Assembly (NCBI RefSeq): GCF_014196505.1
Contig: NZ_JACIDW010000003.1
Coordinates: 1 to 64,000 of the forward strand
Source: Rhizobium metallidurans
GTDB taxonomy: Bacteria > Pseudomonadota > Alphaproteobacteria > Rhizobiales > Rhizobiaceae
Direction: 5' to 3'
DNA: 64,000 bases
Numbering within the stretch: the first letter of the stretch is position 1; each line of letters starts with the position of its first letter. A program made the translations under genes and the position numbers. Of this stretch, positions 33,867-44,333 are shown piece by piece. The notes under the pieces were generated by a model. That model did no database searches, was not told the origin of the DNA, and was given only the letters and a program-made list of their open reading frames with translations.

Positions 33867-34544
33867 ATGAAGATTCTCATCATCGAAGACGATCTGGAAG
33901 CGGCGGCCTATCTCACGAAAGCCTTTCGTGAGGCGGGTATCGTCGCCGACCACGCAAGCGACGGCGAAAGCGGCCTCTTCATGGGGACCGAAAACACCTA
34001 CGACGTGCTTGTCATCGACCGCATGCTGCCGCGCCGCGATGGCCTTTCCGTCATCGCCGAGCTGCGCCGCAAGGGCATCCACACCCCCGTTCTCATTCTC
34101 TCCGCTCTCGGCCAGGTCGACGACCGCGTGACCGGCCTGCGCGCCGGCGGCGACGACTATCTCCCCAAGCCCTATGCCTTCAGCGAGCTTCTGGCGCGCG
34201 TCGAGGTGCTCGGCCGTCGCAAGGGAACGCCCGATCAGGACGTCGTCTACCGCGTCGGCGATCTCGAGCTCGATCGGCTCGCCCATGAAGTGCGCCGTGG
34301 CGGCAAGGAAATCCCGCTGCAGCCGCGCGAATTCCGCCTGCTCGAATATCTGATGAAGAACGCCGGCCAGGTGGTCACACGCACCATGCTGCTCGAAAAC
34401 GTCTGGGATTATCACTTCGACCCGCAGACCAACGTCATCGACGTGCATGTGTCGCGGCTGCGCTCGAAGATCGAGAAGGATTTCAGCATGCCGCTGCTGA
34501 AAACCATTCGCGGCGCCGGCTACATGATCAAGGATGACGGATGA
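33867..34544 (+). CDS. OmpR-family response regulator
   Basis: A 225-residue regulator: receiver with phospho-acceptor Asp51 (LVIDRMLP), Lys in YLPKPYAF, and a PhoB-type winged helix ending VHVSRLRSKIEKDF...TIRGAGYMI. It resembles the CusR/heavy-metal subgroup, but the signal is unknown. The start at MKILIIEDD is preferred because the fold begins there; the frame is open to ATGs at 33789 and 33798, which would add about 23-26 residues. It overlaps the kinase gene by 4 bases. It lies downstream of degP, suggesting envelope-stress control. Confidence 0.85.
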   Translation: MKILIIEDDLEAAAYLTKAFREAGIVADHASDGESGLFMGTENTYDVLVIDRMLPRRDGLSVIAELRRKGIHTPVLILSALGQVDDRVTGLRAGGDDYLPKPYAFSELLARVEVLGRRKGTPDQDVVYRVGDLELDRLAHEVRRGGKEIPLQPREFRLLEYLMKNAGQVVTRTMLLENVWDYHFDPQTNVIDVHVSRLRSKIEKDFSMPLLKTIRGAGYMIKDDG

Positions 34545-35938
34545 ACCGCTTCCTGGTTCTCTTCAAGTCCACGGCGGTCCGCCTTTCGGCTCTCTACATC
34601 CTGCTCTTCGCCATCTGCGCCGCGACGCTCGTCTTCTACGTGACGGCGATGTCCGAGCGGCTGATGACCAACCAGATTCGAGAGGCCGTGCAGCAGGAGG
34701 TCGATCAGGTTCAGCGCGCCTATGACAATGGCGGCATGAACCTGCTCCTGCGAACCATGGAGCGCCGAGCCCGTCAGCCGGGCGCCAACCTCTACATCAT
34801 CGCCGGTCCCTCGGGTGATATCCTCGCCGGCAACGTCGCCTCCGTGCAGCCGGGCGTGCTCGACGAGCAGGGCTGGACCAGCGTGCCGTTTCGCTACCAG
34901 CGATACGCGGAGGCCGGCCAGAGCAAGCCGCACATGGCTGTCGCCAACATCAACGTGCTCGACAATGGCCTGCGCATCCTGATCGGCCGCGACCTCGGCG
35001 AGCCGGAGGCGTTCCGCGTGCTCGTCAGGCAGGCGCTGATGGTCGCGCTGGCGATCATGGGCCTCGGCGCGGTCATCATCTGGTTCGGCATCGGCCGCAA
35101 CGCGCTGAAACGCATCGATCGCATGTCGGCGGCGAGCAAGAAGATCATGGCCGGCGATCTCTCGCAGCGCCTGCCGGTCGGCGGCTCCGGCGACGAATTC
35201 GATCGTCTCTCCGTGTCGCTGAATGCGATGCTCGGCCGTATCGAGAAGTTGAACGAGGGATTGCGCCAGGTCTCCGACAACATCGCCCACGACCTGAAGA
35301 CGCCGCTGACGCGACTGCGCAACAAGGCCGCCGACGCGATCGATACACCCGACGCCGATACCCGCCGCGTGGCGCTGGAAGGGATCATTTCGGAATCCGA
35401 CCAGCTGATCCGCACCTTCAACGCGCTGCTGATGATCTCGCGCGTCGAGGCCGGCTCCGTCGCCGCCGAGATGACGACGATCGATCTCTCGGCCATCGTC
35501 GCCGACAGCGCCGAACTCTACGAGCCGGTGGCCGACGAGGCGGGCCTTGCCATGACCACTGATATCGAACCCGGCATCGAGGTGCAGGGCAACCGCGAAC
35601 TGATCGGCCAGGCGATTTTCAACCTGATCGACAACGCCGTGAAATATTCCGCGGGCGCGGACGGCGAAGTCTCGCTGCGGCTGACGCGCCGTCCCGATGC
35701 CATCTGCCTGCAGGTCGCCGATCATGGCCCCGGCATCCCGGCCGACAAGCGCGAGGACGTGCTGAAGCGCTTCGTGCGGCTTGACGAGAGCCGCTCCAAG
35801 CCCGGCACCGGCCTGGGCCTGTCGCTTGTCGAAGCGGTGATGGAACTGCATGGCGGCAAGCTGGAACTGTCCGACACCGAGCCGGACGCGGCGGCCAATA
35901 GAGGCCTCGCCGTCACGCTCGTCTTTCCCGTGAAGTAG
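34541..35938 (+). CDS. HAMP-domain sensor histidine kinase
   Basis: A 465-residue kinase paired with the preceding regulator. Two membrane helices (about 14-36 and 164-186) flank a periplasmic sensor. HAMP domain about 187-240, then DNIAHDLKTPLTRLR with His250, N-box NLIDNAVKYS, G1 DHGPGIPADKRED and G2 GTGLGLSLV. The HDLKTPLTRLR form is typical of metal/stress kinases of the CusS/QseC type. Ligand unknown. All catalytic boxes intact. Confidence 0.88.
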   Translation: MNRFLVLFKSTAVRLSALYILLFAICAATLVFYVTAMSERLMTNQIREAVQQEVDQVQRAYDNGGMNLLLRTMERRARQPGANLYIIAGPSGDILAGNVASVQPGVLDEQGWTSVPFRYQRYAEAGQSKPHMAVANINVLDNGLRILIGRDLGEPEAFRVLVRQALMVALAIMGLGAVIIWFGIGRNALKRIDRMSAASKKIMAGDLSQRLPVGGSGDEFDRLSVSLNAMLGRIEKLNEGLRQVSDNIAHDLKTPLTRLRNKAADAIDTPDADTRRVALEGIISESDQLIRTFNALLMISRVEAGSVAAEMTTIDLSAIVADSAELYEPVADEAGLAMTTDIEPGIEVQGNRELIGQAIFNLIDNAVKYSAGADGEVSLRLTRRPDAICLQVADHGPGIPADKREDVLKRFVRLDESRSKPGTGLGLSLVEAVMELHGGKLELSDTEPDAAANRGLAVTLVFPVK

Positions 35939-36063
35939 GCGTTGCGGGCGACGCGCCGATTTGCCTGTTGGCCATTTGCGTCGCAGACCCTAACTTAGCC
36001 TCAGGTGGCGCAGGCAGCTTTGATTCTGCTTCGACTTTCGCCACCTGATGCCAGGGAGGGCGC

Positions 36064-39018
36064 ATGCTGACGAATTCGACGCACAGCCTGAGCGAGGGGA
36101 TCGACGGCCTGTTGAAGCCGTTGAGCAAGACCGAATTGAAGCTCGTGCTTGACGATCTGCACAAGATCGGCGCCGACGAACCCGCCGTGGCCGACATGCT
36201 GAAGACCGACGGCGCGCTCCGCGATTTCATCCCGGCGGCGCTGACGCTCTCGCCCTATCTGCGCGACATCCCCAACATCGATCCCGGCATTCTCGCGATT
36301 GCGATAAGCGAGCCGCTGGAGCCGCGCCTGGAGGCGCTGATCCTCGAGGCGCGTGACGCCTGGATGCCGCGCGACGGCGCGTCTCCGAACGAAAGCGAGG
36401 TCATGGGCCGCCTGCGTACGGTCAAGCGCCGGGTGGCGTTTCTGCTGGCGCTCGCCGATCTCGCCCGCGTCTTCGATGGCCGCATGACGACCGCGTGGCT
36501 GAGCAGGCTTGCCGAGGCTACGGTCTCTGCCGCGATCGATCACCTGCTGCTCTCCTCGCACGAGGCCCGAAAGCTGCAGCTGAAAAACGTCGCGCGCCCG
36601 AGCGAGGGATCGGGCCTTGTCGTGCTCGGCATGGGCAAGCTCGGCGCCTGCGAGCTCAACTATTCGTCCGACATCGATCTCGTGGTTTTCTTCGACGAGC
36701 ATGCCGGTATTCTGTCCGATCCCGACGATGCGATCGATATCTTCCCGCGGCTGATGCGGCGGCTCGTCCGCATCATGCAGGAGCGGACGGGCGACGGATA
36801 CGTCTTCAGGACCGATCTAAGGCTGCGCCCGGACCCCGGCGCGACGCCGCTTGCGGTGTCGATCGATGCCGCCATGGTCTATTACGAGGGCAGGGGGCAG
36901 AACTGGGAGCGCGCCGCCTTCATCAAGGCCCGCCCGGTTGCGGGCGATATCGCCGCCGGCGACCGCTTCCTGCGTGATCTCACCCCCTTCGTCTTCCGCA
37001 AGTATCTCGACTACGCGGCGATCTCGGACATCCACTCGATCAAGCGGCAGATCCATGCGCACAAGGGGCATGGGGCGATCACCGTCAAGGGGCACAACGT
37101 CAAGCTCGGTCGCGGCGGTATCCGCGAGATCGAGTTCTTCGCCCAGACGCAGCAGCTGATCGCCGGCGGACGCATGCCGGCGCTGCGCTCGCGCGCCACC
37201 GAGGAAACGCTTCACGAGCTCACCAAGGCCAAGTGGATCGACGAGGAGACCTGCGAGGAGCTGACGGAAGCCTACTGGTTCCTGCGCGACGTCGAGCATC
37301 GCATCCAGATGGTCCGCGACGAGCAGACCCACCTGCTGCCCGAGACCGAGGGTGAATTGAAGCGCATCGCCTATATGATGGGTTTCAGCGACACGCCGAG
37401 TTTCTCCGAGCGCCTTGTCGAGGTCTTCAAGACCGTCGAGCGCCGTTATGCCCGGCTGTTCGAGCAGGAGACCAGGCTGTCGACGGAGACGGGCAACCTC
37501 GTCTTTACCGGCCAGAACGATGATCCCGACACGCTGGTCACCCTGCGCAAGCTCGGCTTCGAGCGGCCCTCCGACATCTCCCGCGTCATCCGCACCTGGC
37601 ATTACGGGCGCTACAAGGCGACGCAGTCCGTCGAGGCCCGCGAACGGCTGACGGAACTGACGCCGGAACTGTTGCGCGTCTTCGGCGAAAGCAAGCGCGC
37701 CGACGAGGCGATCCTGCGGTTCGACAGCTTCATCTCGGGGTTGCCCGCGGGCATCCAGCTCTTCTCGCTGCTCGGCAGCAATCCGGCGCTGCTGTCGCTG
37801 ATCGTCTACATCATGTCGGCGGCGCCGAAGCTCGCCGAAGTCATCGCTGCGAGGCCGCACGTCTTCGACGGCATGCTCGATCCCGGCCTGATGGCCGAGC
37901 TGCCGACGCGGGACTATCTGGCGGGACGGCTCAAGGGCTCGCTGCAGCAGGCGCGCTATTACGAGGAGGTGCTGGACCGGCTGCGCATCTTCGCCGCCGA
38001 GCAGCGCTTCCTGATCGGCATTCGCTTGCTGACGGGTTCGATCAATGGTGCGATGGCCGGCCGCGCCTTCACGCACCTGGCGGATCTGATCGTCGAGGCG
38101 GCGCTGAATGCGGTGCTCTCGGAGATCGAGGCGGCGCACGGCAAATTCCCCGGCGGCCGCGTCGCCGTCGCCGGAATGGGCAAGCTCGGGAGCTTCGAGC
38201 TAACGGCGGGCTCCGACATCGATCTCATCCTGCTCTACGACTACGACGACGCAGCCGAGGAATCCGACGGCGCCAAGCCGCTGGACGCGGTTCGCTACTT
38301 CACCCGCATCACCCAGCGGCTGATCGCCGCCCTATCGGCGCCGACGGCCGAGGGCGTGCTCTACGAGGTCGACATGCGCCTGCGCCCCTCGGGCAACAAG
38401 GGGCCGGTCGCCACCCGCGTCGGCTCGTTTGCGAAATACCAGCGCGAGGAAGCCTGGACCTGGGAACACATGGCTTTGAGCCGCGCGCGGCTGATCTGCG
38501 GCGATGCCAGCCTGATCGATGACGTCGAGCGCGTGATCGTGGAAGTGCTGTCGATGCGGCGGGACGTGAAGAAGGTGGCGAAGGACGTGGCCGAGATGCG
38601 CGCGCTGATCGAACAGGAAAAGCCGGCGGCCAACATGTGGGACCTCAAGCTCGTCCCCGGCGGTGTCGTGGATATCGAGTTCATCGCGCAATATCTGGCG
38701 CTGATCGCGCCGGCGAAGGATGTCGCGGTCAAGGTCAATGGGGTCAGCACCGGCGAAGCGCTGAGGGAGCTCGCCGCGCCGCTGATGGCGGCGGCCGATC
38801 TGGATAGCTGCATCAAGGCCTTCGCGCTCTACACCGAGCTCTCGCAGCTCATCCGCCTCTGCATCGATGGCCCATTCGACCCCAAGGACGCTCCGGCGGG
38901 TCTCATCGATCTCGTCTGCCGGGCCGGGGATTGCCCCGACATCAAGACGCTCGAGGGAGAGATGAAGCAGCTGTCAAGGACGGTGCGGAAGGTCTTCCAG
39001 TCGGTCGTCAAAAATTAA
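36064..39018 (+). CDS. glnE: Bifunctional glutamine synthetase adenylyltransferase/deadenylase
   Basis: Switches glutamine synthetase off by adenylylating it and on by deadenylylating it, under PII control. The 984-residue protein has two nucleotidyltransferase domains, each with GMGKLG: about residue 189 (LGMGKLGACELNYSSDIDL) and about 705 (AGMGKLGSFELTAGSDIDL). The paired Asp residues (DIDL) are present in both. The first half is the deadenylase, the second the adenylyltransferase. Length is normal. It ends tail-to-tail with the PleC-type gene, sharing TTAA. Confidence 0.95.
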   Translation: MLTNSTHSLSEGIDGLLKPLSKTELKLVLDDLHKIGADEPAVADMLKTDGALRDFIPAALTLSPYLRDIPNIDPGILAIAISEPLEPRLEALILEARDAWMPRDGASPNESEVMGRLRTVKRRVAFLLALADLARVFDGRMTTAWLSRLAEATVSAAIDHLLLSSHEARKLQLKNVARPSEGSGLVVLGMGKLGACELNYSSDIDLVVFFDEHAGILSDPDDAIDIFPRLMRRLVRIMQERTGDGYVFRTDLRLRPDPGATPLAVSIDAAMVYYEGRGQNWERAAFIKARPVAGDIAAGDRFLRDLTPFVFRKYLDYAAISDIHSIKRQIHAHKGHGAITVKGHNVKLGRGGIREIEFFAQTQQLIAGGRMPALRSRATEETLHELTKAKWIDEETCEELTEAYWFLRDVEHRIQMVRDEQTHLLPETEGELKRIAYMMGFSDTPSFSERLVEVFKTVERRYARLFEQETRLSTETGNLVFTGQNDDPDTLVTLRKLGFERPSDISRVIRTWHYGRYKATQSVEARERLTELTPELLRVFGESKRADEAILRFDSFISGLPAGIQLFSLLGSNPALLSLIVYIMSAAPKLAEVIAARPHVFDGMLDPGLMAELPTRDYLAGRLKGSLQQARYYEEVLDRLRIFAAEQRFLIGIRLLTGSINGAMAGRAFTHLADLIVEAALNAVLSEIEAAHGKFPGGRVAVAGMGKLGSFELTAGSDIDLILLYDYDDAAEESDGAKPLDAVRYFTRITQRLIAALSAPTAEGVLYEVDMRLRPSGNKGPVATRVGSFAKYQREEAWTWEHMALSRARLICGDASLIDDVERVIVEVLSMRRDVKKVAKDVAEMRALIEQEKPAANMWDLKLVPGGVVDIEFIAQYLALIAPAKDVAVKVNGVSTGEALRELAAPLMAAADLDSCIKAFALYTELSQLIRLCIDGPFDPKDAPAGLIDLVCRAGDCPDIKTLEGEMKQLSRTVRKVFQSVVKN

Positions 39019-41339
39019 GCGGCGCTGTCGGGGATCAGTAGCGAAATCACAGTGCCGATCGCCTCGCGCGAGCGGATCTTCATGCGCCCGCCGTGCAGAG
39101 TCGTCAGCGAGCGGGAGATGGCGAGGCCAAGTCCGGAGCCGCCCTTGCTCTTGGCGTACTGGTTCTGGACCTGTTCGAAGGGCTGGCCGATCTTGCTGAG
39201 CGCGGTCGTCGGGATGCCGATGCCGGTATCGGCGATCGTCAGCATCACGCCGCCCGAGGTGCGCCGCGTGCGCACCGCGATCCGGCCGCCCTCGTCGGTG
39301 AACTTCACGGCGTTGGACAGCAGGTTGAGCAGGATCTGCTTCACCGCCCGGCGATCGGCCGTCAGCGTCATGCCATCGCAGATGCGCTGCTGGATCTCGA
39401 TCCGTTTTTCGCGTGCCGGGATCGCGGTGAAGCGAAGGCTTTCCTCGATCAGTGGCGCGAGGTCGATCGTCTCGCACTGAAGCTTCATGTGGCCCGCTTC
39501 GATCTTCGACATGTCAAGAATGTCGTTGATGACATTGAGCAGGTGCCGGCCGCTGTGGTGGATGTCGCGGGCATACTCGTCGTACTTGGCCGAGCCGAGC
39601 GGACCGAACATCTCGTCCTGCAGGATCTCGGAGAAGCCGAGGATGGCGTTGAGCGGCGTTCGCAGTTCGTGAGACATGTTGGCGAGGAACTCGGATTTCG
39701 CCTTGTTGGCGGCCTCCGCCCGTTCCTTCTCCGCGAGGTAGTTGGCGTTTGCCAAAGACAGCGCGGACTTCTGGCTTTCCAGTGACTGGCGGGAGGACGA
39801 GAGGTCGCCGATCGTCGCCATCAGGCGGCGCTCGGAATCGCGCAGGCGCTCCTGGTTACGCTTCAGAAGCGTGATGTCGGTGCCGACGGAAACCATGCCG
39901 CCGTCCCGGGTGCGCCGCTCGTTGATCTGCAGCCAGCGCTCGTCGGCGAGCTGCACTTCGCTGGTGCGCGAGTAGCCGCTGCCATGGGCGTCGGCGATCC
40001 GGCGTTCGATGACGGGGCGGGCGGCGGCGGCGTTGACAGTGGCGCGCTCCGTGCCGGGCACCAGCACGTTGTCGGGAAGGCCATAGGCCTGCTGGAAGTG
40101 GGTGTTGCACATGACCAGCCGGTCGTTCTTGTCCCACAGCACGAAGGCTTCGGAGGTGCTTTCGATCGCGTCCGCCAGCCGCTGGTCGGCTTCCGCGTAA
40201 CGCTGCGCGAGACGGTGCTGTTCGGTCACGTCCATGGCGATGCCGATCATGTGGACATTGCCGGCATTGGTGCGGATGACCTGCGCGCGAGCGCGCATCC
40301 AGACGTAATGGCCGGCGGCATGGCGCATGCGGAAGATCTGGTCGATCTGCTCCGCGTCGCCCCGGGCGACCGAACGGGCGATTTCATAGATACCGCTGTC
40401 GTCGGGGTGCATCAGCCGGGCCGCGTCGCCGAAGCACATGTTGCCGTCGCCACCCGGAAGGCCGAGCATCTGGTACATCGAGCGCGACCAGAAGAATTCG
40501 CGACGGTCGAAATCGAAATCCCACAGGCCGCAGCGGCCGCGCGACAGCGCGGTTTCGACGCGCAGGTTGGATTCGACGAAGATCTCGTCGGCATGGCGGG
40601 CGCGGCGAACCTGCATGTAATAGGCGTAAAGAATGACCAGCAGAATCGAGGAGATGCCGGCGAACAGGGTGACGTTGAGCGTCAGCTCCTCGCGCCACAG
40701 CTGGCTGACGCGATCGAGCGAGGTCGCCGCGACCACATAGCCGCCGCTGTCGCCGATGAGTGTGATCTGCGCGTAATGCGGCTGGCCGGCGATGGTCGTC
40801 TCGATGACGCCAGCCCGGTCGCCGAAGCGGCGGATCGCGGACACCTCGGAGAAGAAGTCGCCGATCCCGGCGCCGACATAGGCAGCGCCGGCGGCGGAAG
40901 CCGCGAAGACCTTGCCGCTCGACTGCACAAGAAGAACGAAGGCGTCGTCGCCGAGGCGGTCCTGCGGCAGGAAGCGGGCAAGGCGAGCCTGGCCCTCGGA
41001 CGCGTCGCCGCTGTCGAAGATGGCGGCCGAATCCGCGAAGGCGGCGGCGGCCGTTGCGGCGGCGAGCGTCGTGGAGTGGCGGGCCGCGGCCTGCATGCGG
41101 TCGTGCTCGGAGAGCATGCCGAAGAAATACGAGGCCGCGACGACAGCCAGGAATGCGACGATCAGGATGGGGATGGCGCGTTTCAACACGGACTCGGCAT
41201 GCGTGTAGCTTCGGGAAGAGGAGGAGGGGCGCGAGGTGGCGGCAGCCTTGCCGGTGAAGCTCTCACGCCAGGCGCGGAAGCTTTCGAAATCGACACGCAG
41301 CCGTCCCTCGGCCGCGGTTGCCCGCCGCACGTTCATCAT
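39015..41339 (-). CDS. pleC: PleC-type PAS sensor histidine kinase
   Basis: A 774-residue membrane kinase. Residues about 48-72 and 228-250 are membrane helices around a periplasmic domain; two PAS domains follow (about 265-375 and 385-495), then the DHp helix FLANMSHELRTPLNAILGFSEIL with His557 and an ATPase with NLLSNAVKF, DTGIGIP and GGSGLGLAIS. The HELRTPLNAILGFSE form and the gene order beside glnE match the rhizobial PleC, which controls DivK/PleD phosphorylation upstream of CtrA. DivJ- or PdhS-like identity is the alternative. It is convergent with glnE, overlapping by 4 bases. Confidence 0.72.
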   Translation of the reverse strand: MMNVRRATAAEGRLRVDFESFRAWRESFTGKAAATSRPSSSSRSYTHAESVLKRAIPILIVAFLAVVAASYFFGMLSEHDRMQAAARHSTTLAAATAAAAFADSAAIFDSGDASEGQARLARFLPQDRLGDDAFVLLVQSSGKVFAASAAGAAYVGAGIGDFFSEVSAIRRFGDRAGVIETTIAGQPHYAQITLIGDSGGYVVAATSLDRVSQLWREELTLNVTLFAGISSILLVILYAYYMQVRRARHADEIFVESNLRVETALSRGRCGLWDFDFDRREFFWSRSMYQMLGLPGGDGNMCFGDAARLMHPDDSGIYEIARSVARGDAEQIDQIFRMRHAAGHYVWMRARAQVIRTNAGNVHMIGIAMDVTEQHRLAQRYAEADQRLADAIESTSEAFVLWDKNDRLVMCNTHFQQAYGLPDNVLVPGTERATVNAAAARPVIERRIADAHGSGYSRTSEVQLADERWLQINERRTRDGGMVSVGTDITLLKRNQERLRDSERRLMATIGDLSSSRQSLESQKSALSLANANYLAEKERAEAANKAKSEFLANMSHELRTPLNAILGFSEILQDEMFGPLGSAKYDEYARDIHHSGRHLLNVINDILDMSKIEAGHMKLQCETIDLAPLIEESLRFTAIPAREKRIEIQQRICDGMTLTADRRAVKQILLNLLSNAVKFTDEGGRIAVRTRRTSGGVMLTIADTGIGIPTTALSKIGQPFEQVQNQYAKSKGGSGLGLAISRSLTTLHGGRMKIRSREAIGTVISLLIPDSAA

Positions 41340-41519
41340 TTTTCAGCCTTGATCCCTCGTGATTCGCTGCGCCGCTCGCCCGAACCTGACTCAATGAATC
41401 ACTGGTGATTCGCCTTGTCCAGAGGAAAAGGTAAAAATCTGTTAACCGATTCTAAGTGCTGATTTTTCCAAGGTTCATCGGAGGCGGCTTAGACCGGCTC
41501 GGCCGCCTCGCGTTGCAAA

Positions 41520-44168
41520 TCACCCCTTGAGGGTGCGCTCGACGATGTCGCGAACATCGGTCGACAGTGCGGGCGCTTTGGCGATCGCGGTCAGTGCCTT
41601 GCGTGCATGTTCGGCGCGCGCGGGCTCGAGCGAGCGCCAGGAGCGCATGGAGGTGAGGATGCGCGCCGCCAACTGCGGGTTGCGTGTGTCGATATCGAGG
41701 ATCTCGCGGGCGAGGAAGCGGTAGCCCTCACCATCCGCGCGTCCGAAGCCGGTGGGGTTGCCGAAGGCGAATGTGCCGACCAGCGCGCGCACCCGGTTGG
41801 GATTGCTGCGCTTGAACTGCGGATTGTCCATCAGCTTCAACACCCGCTCGAGCGCCTTCGTACCCGGAATGGTCGCCTGCACCGAGAACCACTTGTCGAT
41901 GACGAGCGCGTTTCCGGCGAAGCGGTCATGGAACGTGGAGAGCGCCGCGGCCGCCTCGCTGCTGTCGGGGAAGCGGTGCGCGAGGATCGTCAGCGCCTGC
42001 ATCAGGTCGGTCATGTTGTTGGCGGCATCGAAGGCCGCCTTTGCCCGATCAGGCACGTTCTCGGCGTAGGACAGATAGGTGAGCGCGCTGTTGCGGAGCG
42101 CACGGCGGCCAGCGCTCCTGGCGTCCGGGCTGAAATCGCCGGGCGTGGTCATGCTGTCGTAGAGTGACGCGAAGACGCTCTTGCCTGCGTCGGCGACCTG
42201 CTGAAGCACGGCGGAGCGGCCGGCGTGGATGGCGTCGGGATCGTTGTTGCCGCCAAGTTCGCGGGCGATGTCGGATTCGCTCGGAAGCGCCAGCGCCTGG
42301 GCGCGGAAGGCCGGCTCCAGCGTTTCGTCCGCCGCTGCCGCGAGCAGCGCCTCGACGAAGTCCTTGGAGGCGACGACGGGCTTGCCGTCGCGGGCATCGC
42401 GGGCGGCCGCAAGCAGCGTCGGCAATGCGAGGTCCGTCAGCGCCTGCCAGCGCGCGAAGTGATCGGTCTCGTGGCGGGCGAGAAGCGCCAGATCCGCGGG
42501 CGACTGATCGAAATGCAGGTTGATCGGGGCCGAGAAGCTGCGGTTGATAGAGACGATCGGCCGCGAGCCGATGCCCTTGAAAGTGGCTTTCTGGCTGCGC
42601 TCCGTCAGATGCAGCACGTTGTCGCCATACTCGGCGCCATCGACCGAGGACGGTTCAAGCGGCGTGCCGTCTTCGGCGAAGAGCGCGATGCTGAGCGGAA
42701 TGTGCATCGGCTTCTTGTCGGTCTGGCCGGGCGTCGCCGGAACCATCTGCTCGAGCGCGAGCGTGAAGCTCTTGGCGGCGGCGTCATAGGCGCCTGCGGC
42801 GGTGACGAGCGGTGTGCCGGCCTGATGATACCAGAGCGAGAACTGCGTCAGGTCGCGTCCGCTCACATCCTCGAAGGACTTGACGAAATCCTCGATCGTC
42901 ACGGCCTGGCCGTCATGCCGGTCGAAATAGAGATCCATGCCCTTCTTGAACAGATCCTTGCCGAGCAGCGTCGCGATCATGCGCGTGACTTCGCTGCCCT
43001 TCTCGTAGACCGTGGTCGTGTAGAAGTTGTTGATTTCGCGATAGGTGGTCGGGCGCACCGGATGCGCCAGCGGGCCGCCATCCTCGGGGAACTGCTCGGA
43101 TTTCAGGTGGCGCACCTCGGCGATGCGCTTGACCGGACGCGAGCGCATGTCGGCCGAGAATTCGTGGTCGCGATAAACAGTCAGGCCTTCCTTGAGGCAG
43201 AGCTGGAACCAGTCGCGGCAGGTGATGCGGTTGCCGGTCCAGTTGTGGAAGTATTCGTGGGCGATGATCGCTTCGATGTTGGCGTAGTCCTGGTCGGTCG
43301 CGGTCTCCGGATCGGCCAGCACGTACTTGTCGTTGAAGACGTTGAGACCCTTGTTCTCCATGGCGCCCATGTTGAAGTCGGACACGGCGACGATCATGAA
43401 GATGTCGAGATCGTATTCGCGGCCGAACCGTTCCTCGTCCCACTTCATCGAGCGCTTCAGCGCATCCATGGCGTAAGCCGCGCGCGCTTCCTTGCCGTGC
43501 TCGACGTAGATCTTCAGCGTGACCTCGCGTTCCGACATGGTGACGAACGTGTCTTCGACGACACCGAGATCGCCGGCCACCAGCGCGAAGAGGTAGCTTG
43601 GCTTCGGATGCGGATCGAACCAGGCGGCGAAGGCCCGGCCCTCGTCATAGCCGGCGCCGCCGAGGAAGTTGCCGTTGGACAGCATGACCGGGTTGGCGGC
43701 CTTGTCGCCGATGATGGTGATCGTGTAGGGCGCGAGCACATCGGGACGATCGGGGAAATAGGTGATGCGGCGGAAGCCCTCGGCCTCGCACTGGGTGCAG
43801 TAGACGCCGTTGGTGCGATAAAGGCCCATCAGCTTGGTGTTGGCCTCCGGATTGATGATCGTGGTGATCGTCAGTTCGAACGGCTTGGATTTCGGCAGGT
43901 TGCGGATCGTCAGGCTGTCGGGCGTCGCCGTATATTGGCTGGCCTTCATTTCGGTCTGGTCGAAGAGCAGGCCGGACAAAGCGAGTTCGTCACCGTCCAG
44001 AACGAGCGGCGCCTTGGGATCGGCGCCCTTGCGGCGGTGGAAGATCAGGCGGGCATCTACCTTGGTCGCGGTCGGGTCAAGTTCAAACGTCAGATCCACG
44101 CGCTCGAGTACGAAATCGGTGGGACGGTAATCTGCCAGATTGATGACCTGGCCGGTATCTGTGCGCAT
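41520..44168 (-). CDS. pepN: Aminopeptidase N (M1 family)
   Basis: An 882-residue zinc aminopeptidase that trims peptides from the N-terminus. The zinc site is complete: His304-Glu305 and His308 (HEYFH), then Glu327 18 residues later. The substrate-anchoring GAMEN motif lies just upstream (NMGAMENKGLNVF). The C-terminal half is the helical PepN cap. Length is that of the bacterial PepN type. It stands alone on the - strand; the 165-base region before it is A/T-rich and contains TATA-like sequence near 44238. Confidence 0.95.
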   Translation of the reverse strand: MRTDTGQVINLADYRPTDFVLERVDLTFELDPTATKVDARLIFHRRKGADPKAPLVLDGDELALSGLLFDQTEMKASQYTATPDSLTIRNLPKSKPFELTITTIINPEANTKLMGLYRTNGVYCTQCEAEGFRRITYFPDRPDVLAPYTITIIGDKAANPVMLSNGNFLGGAGYDEGRAFAAWFDPHPKPSYLFALVAGDLGVVEDTFVTMSEREVTLKIYVEHGKEARAAYAMDALKRSMKWDEERFGREYDLDIFMIVAVSDFNMGAMENKGLNVFNDKYVLADPETATDQDYANIEAIIAHEYFHNWTGNRITCRDWFQLCLKEGLTVYRDHEFSADMRSRPVKRIAEVRHLKSEQFPEDGGPLAHPVRPTTYREINNFYTTTVYEKGSEVTRMIATLLGKDLFKKGMDLYFDRHDGQAVTIEDFVKSFEDVSGRDLTQFSLWYHQAGTPLVTAAGAYDAAAKSFTLALEQMVPATPGQTDKKPMHIPLSIALFAEDGTPLEPSSVDGAEYGDNVLHLTERSQKATFKGIGSRPIVSINRSFSAPINLHFDQSPADLALLARHETDHFARWQALTDLALPTLLAAARDARDGKPVVASKDFVEALLAAAADETLEPAFRAQALALPSESDIARELGGNNDPDAIHAGRSAVLQQVADAGKSVFASLYDSMTTPGDFSPDARSAGRRALRNSALTYLSYAENVPDRAKAAFDAANNMTDLMQALTILAHRFPDSSEAAAALSTFHDRFAGNALVIDKWFSVQATIPGTKALERVLKLMDNPQFKRSNPNRVRALVGTFAFGNPTGFGRADGEGYRFLAREILDIDTRNPQLAARILTSMRSWRSLEPARAEHARKALTAIAKAPALSTDVRDIVERTLKG

Positions 44169-44333
44169 GATATTCCCTGAGACCTTTAGACAATGCTTCG
44201 CAAACAGAGTGGGCGCTCTGCCTTAAAATTTAATTGGTATAATTACACTAAAGTCTGAACTAAAGCTAAAGCCGAAGGTCGCGCATGCGTGTTTGGTTGC
44301 CGCGAGAACAGGGATATTGTAGCTCCGACCTCG

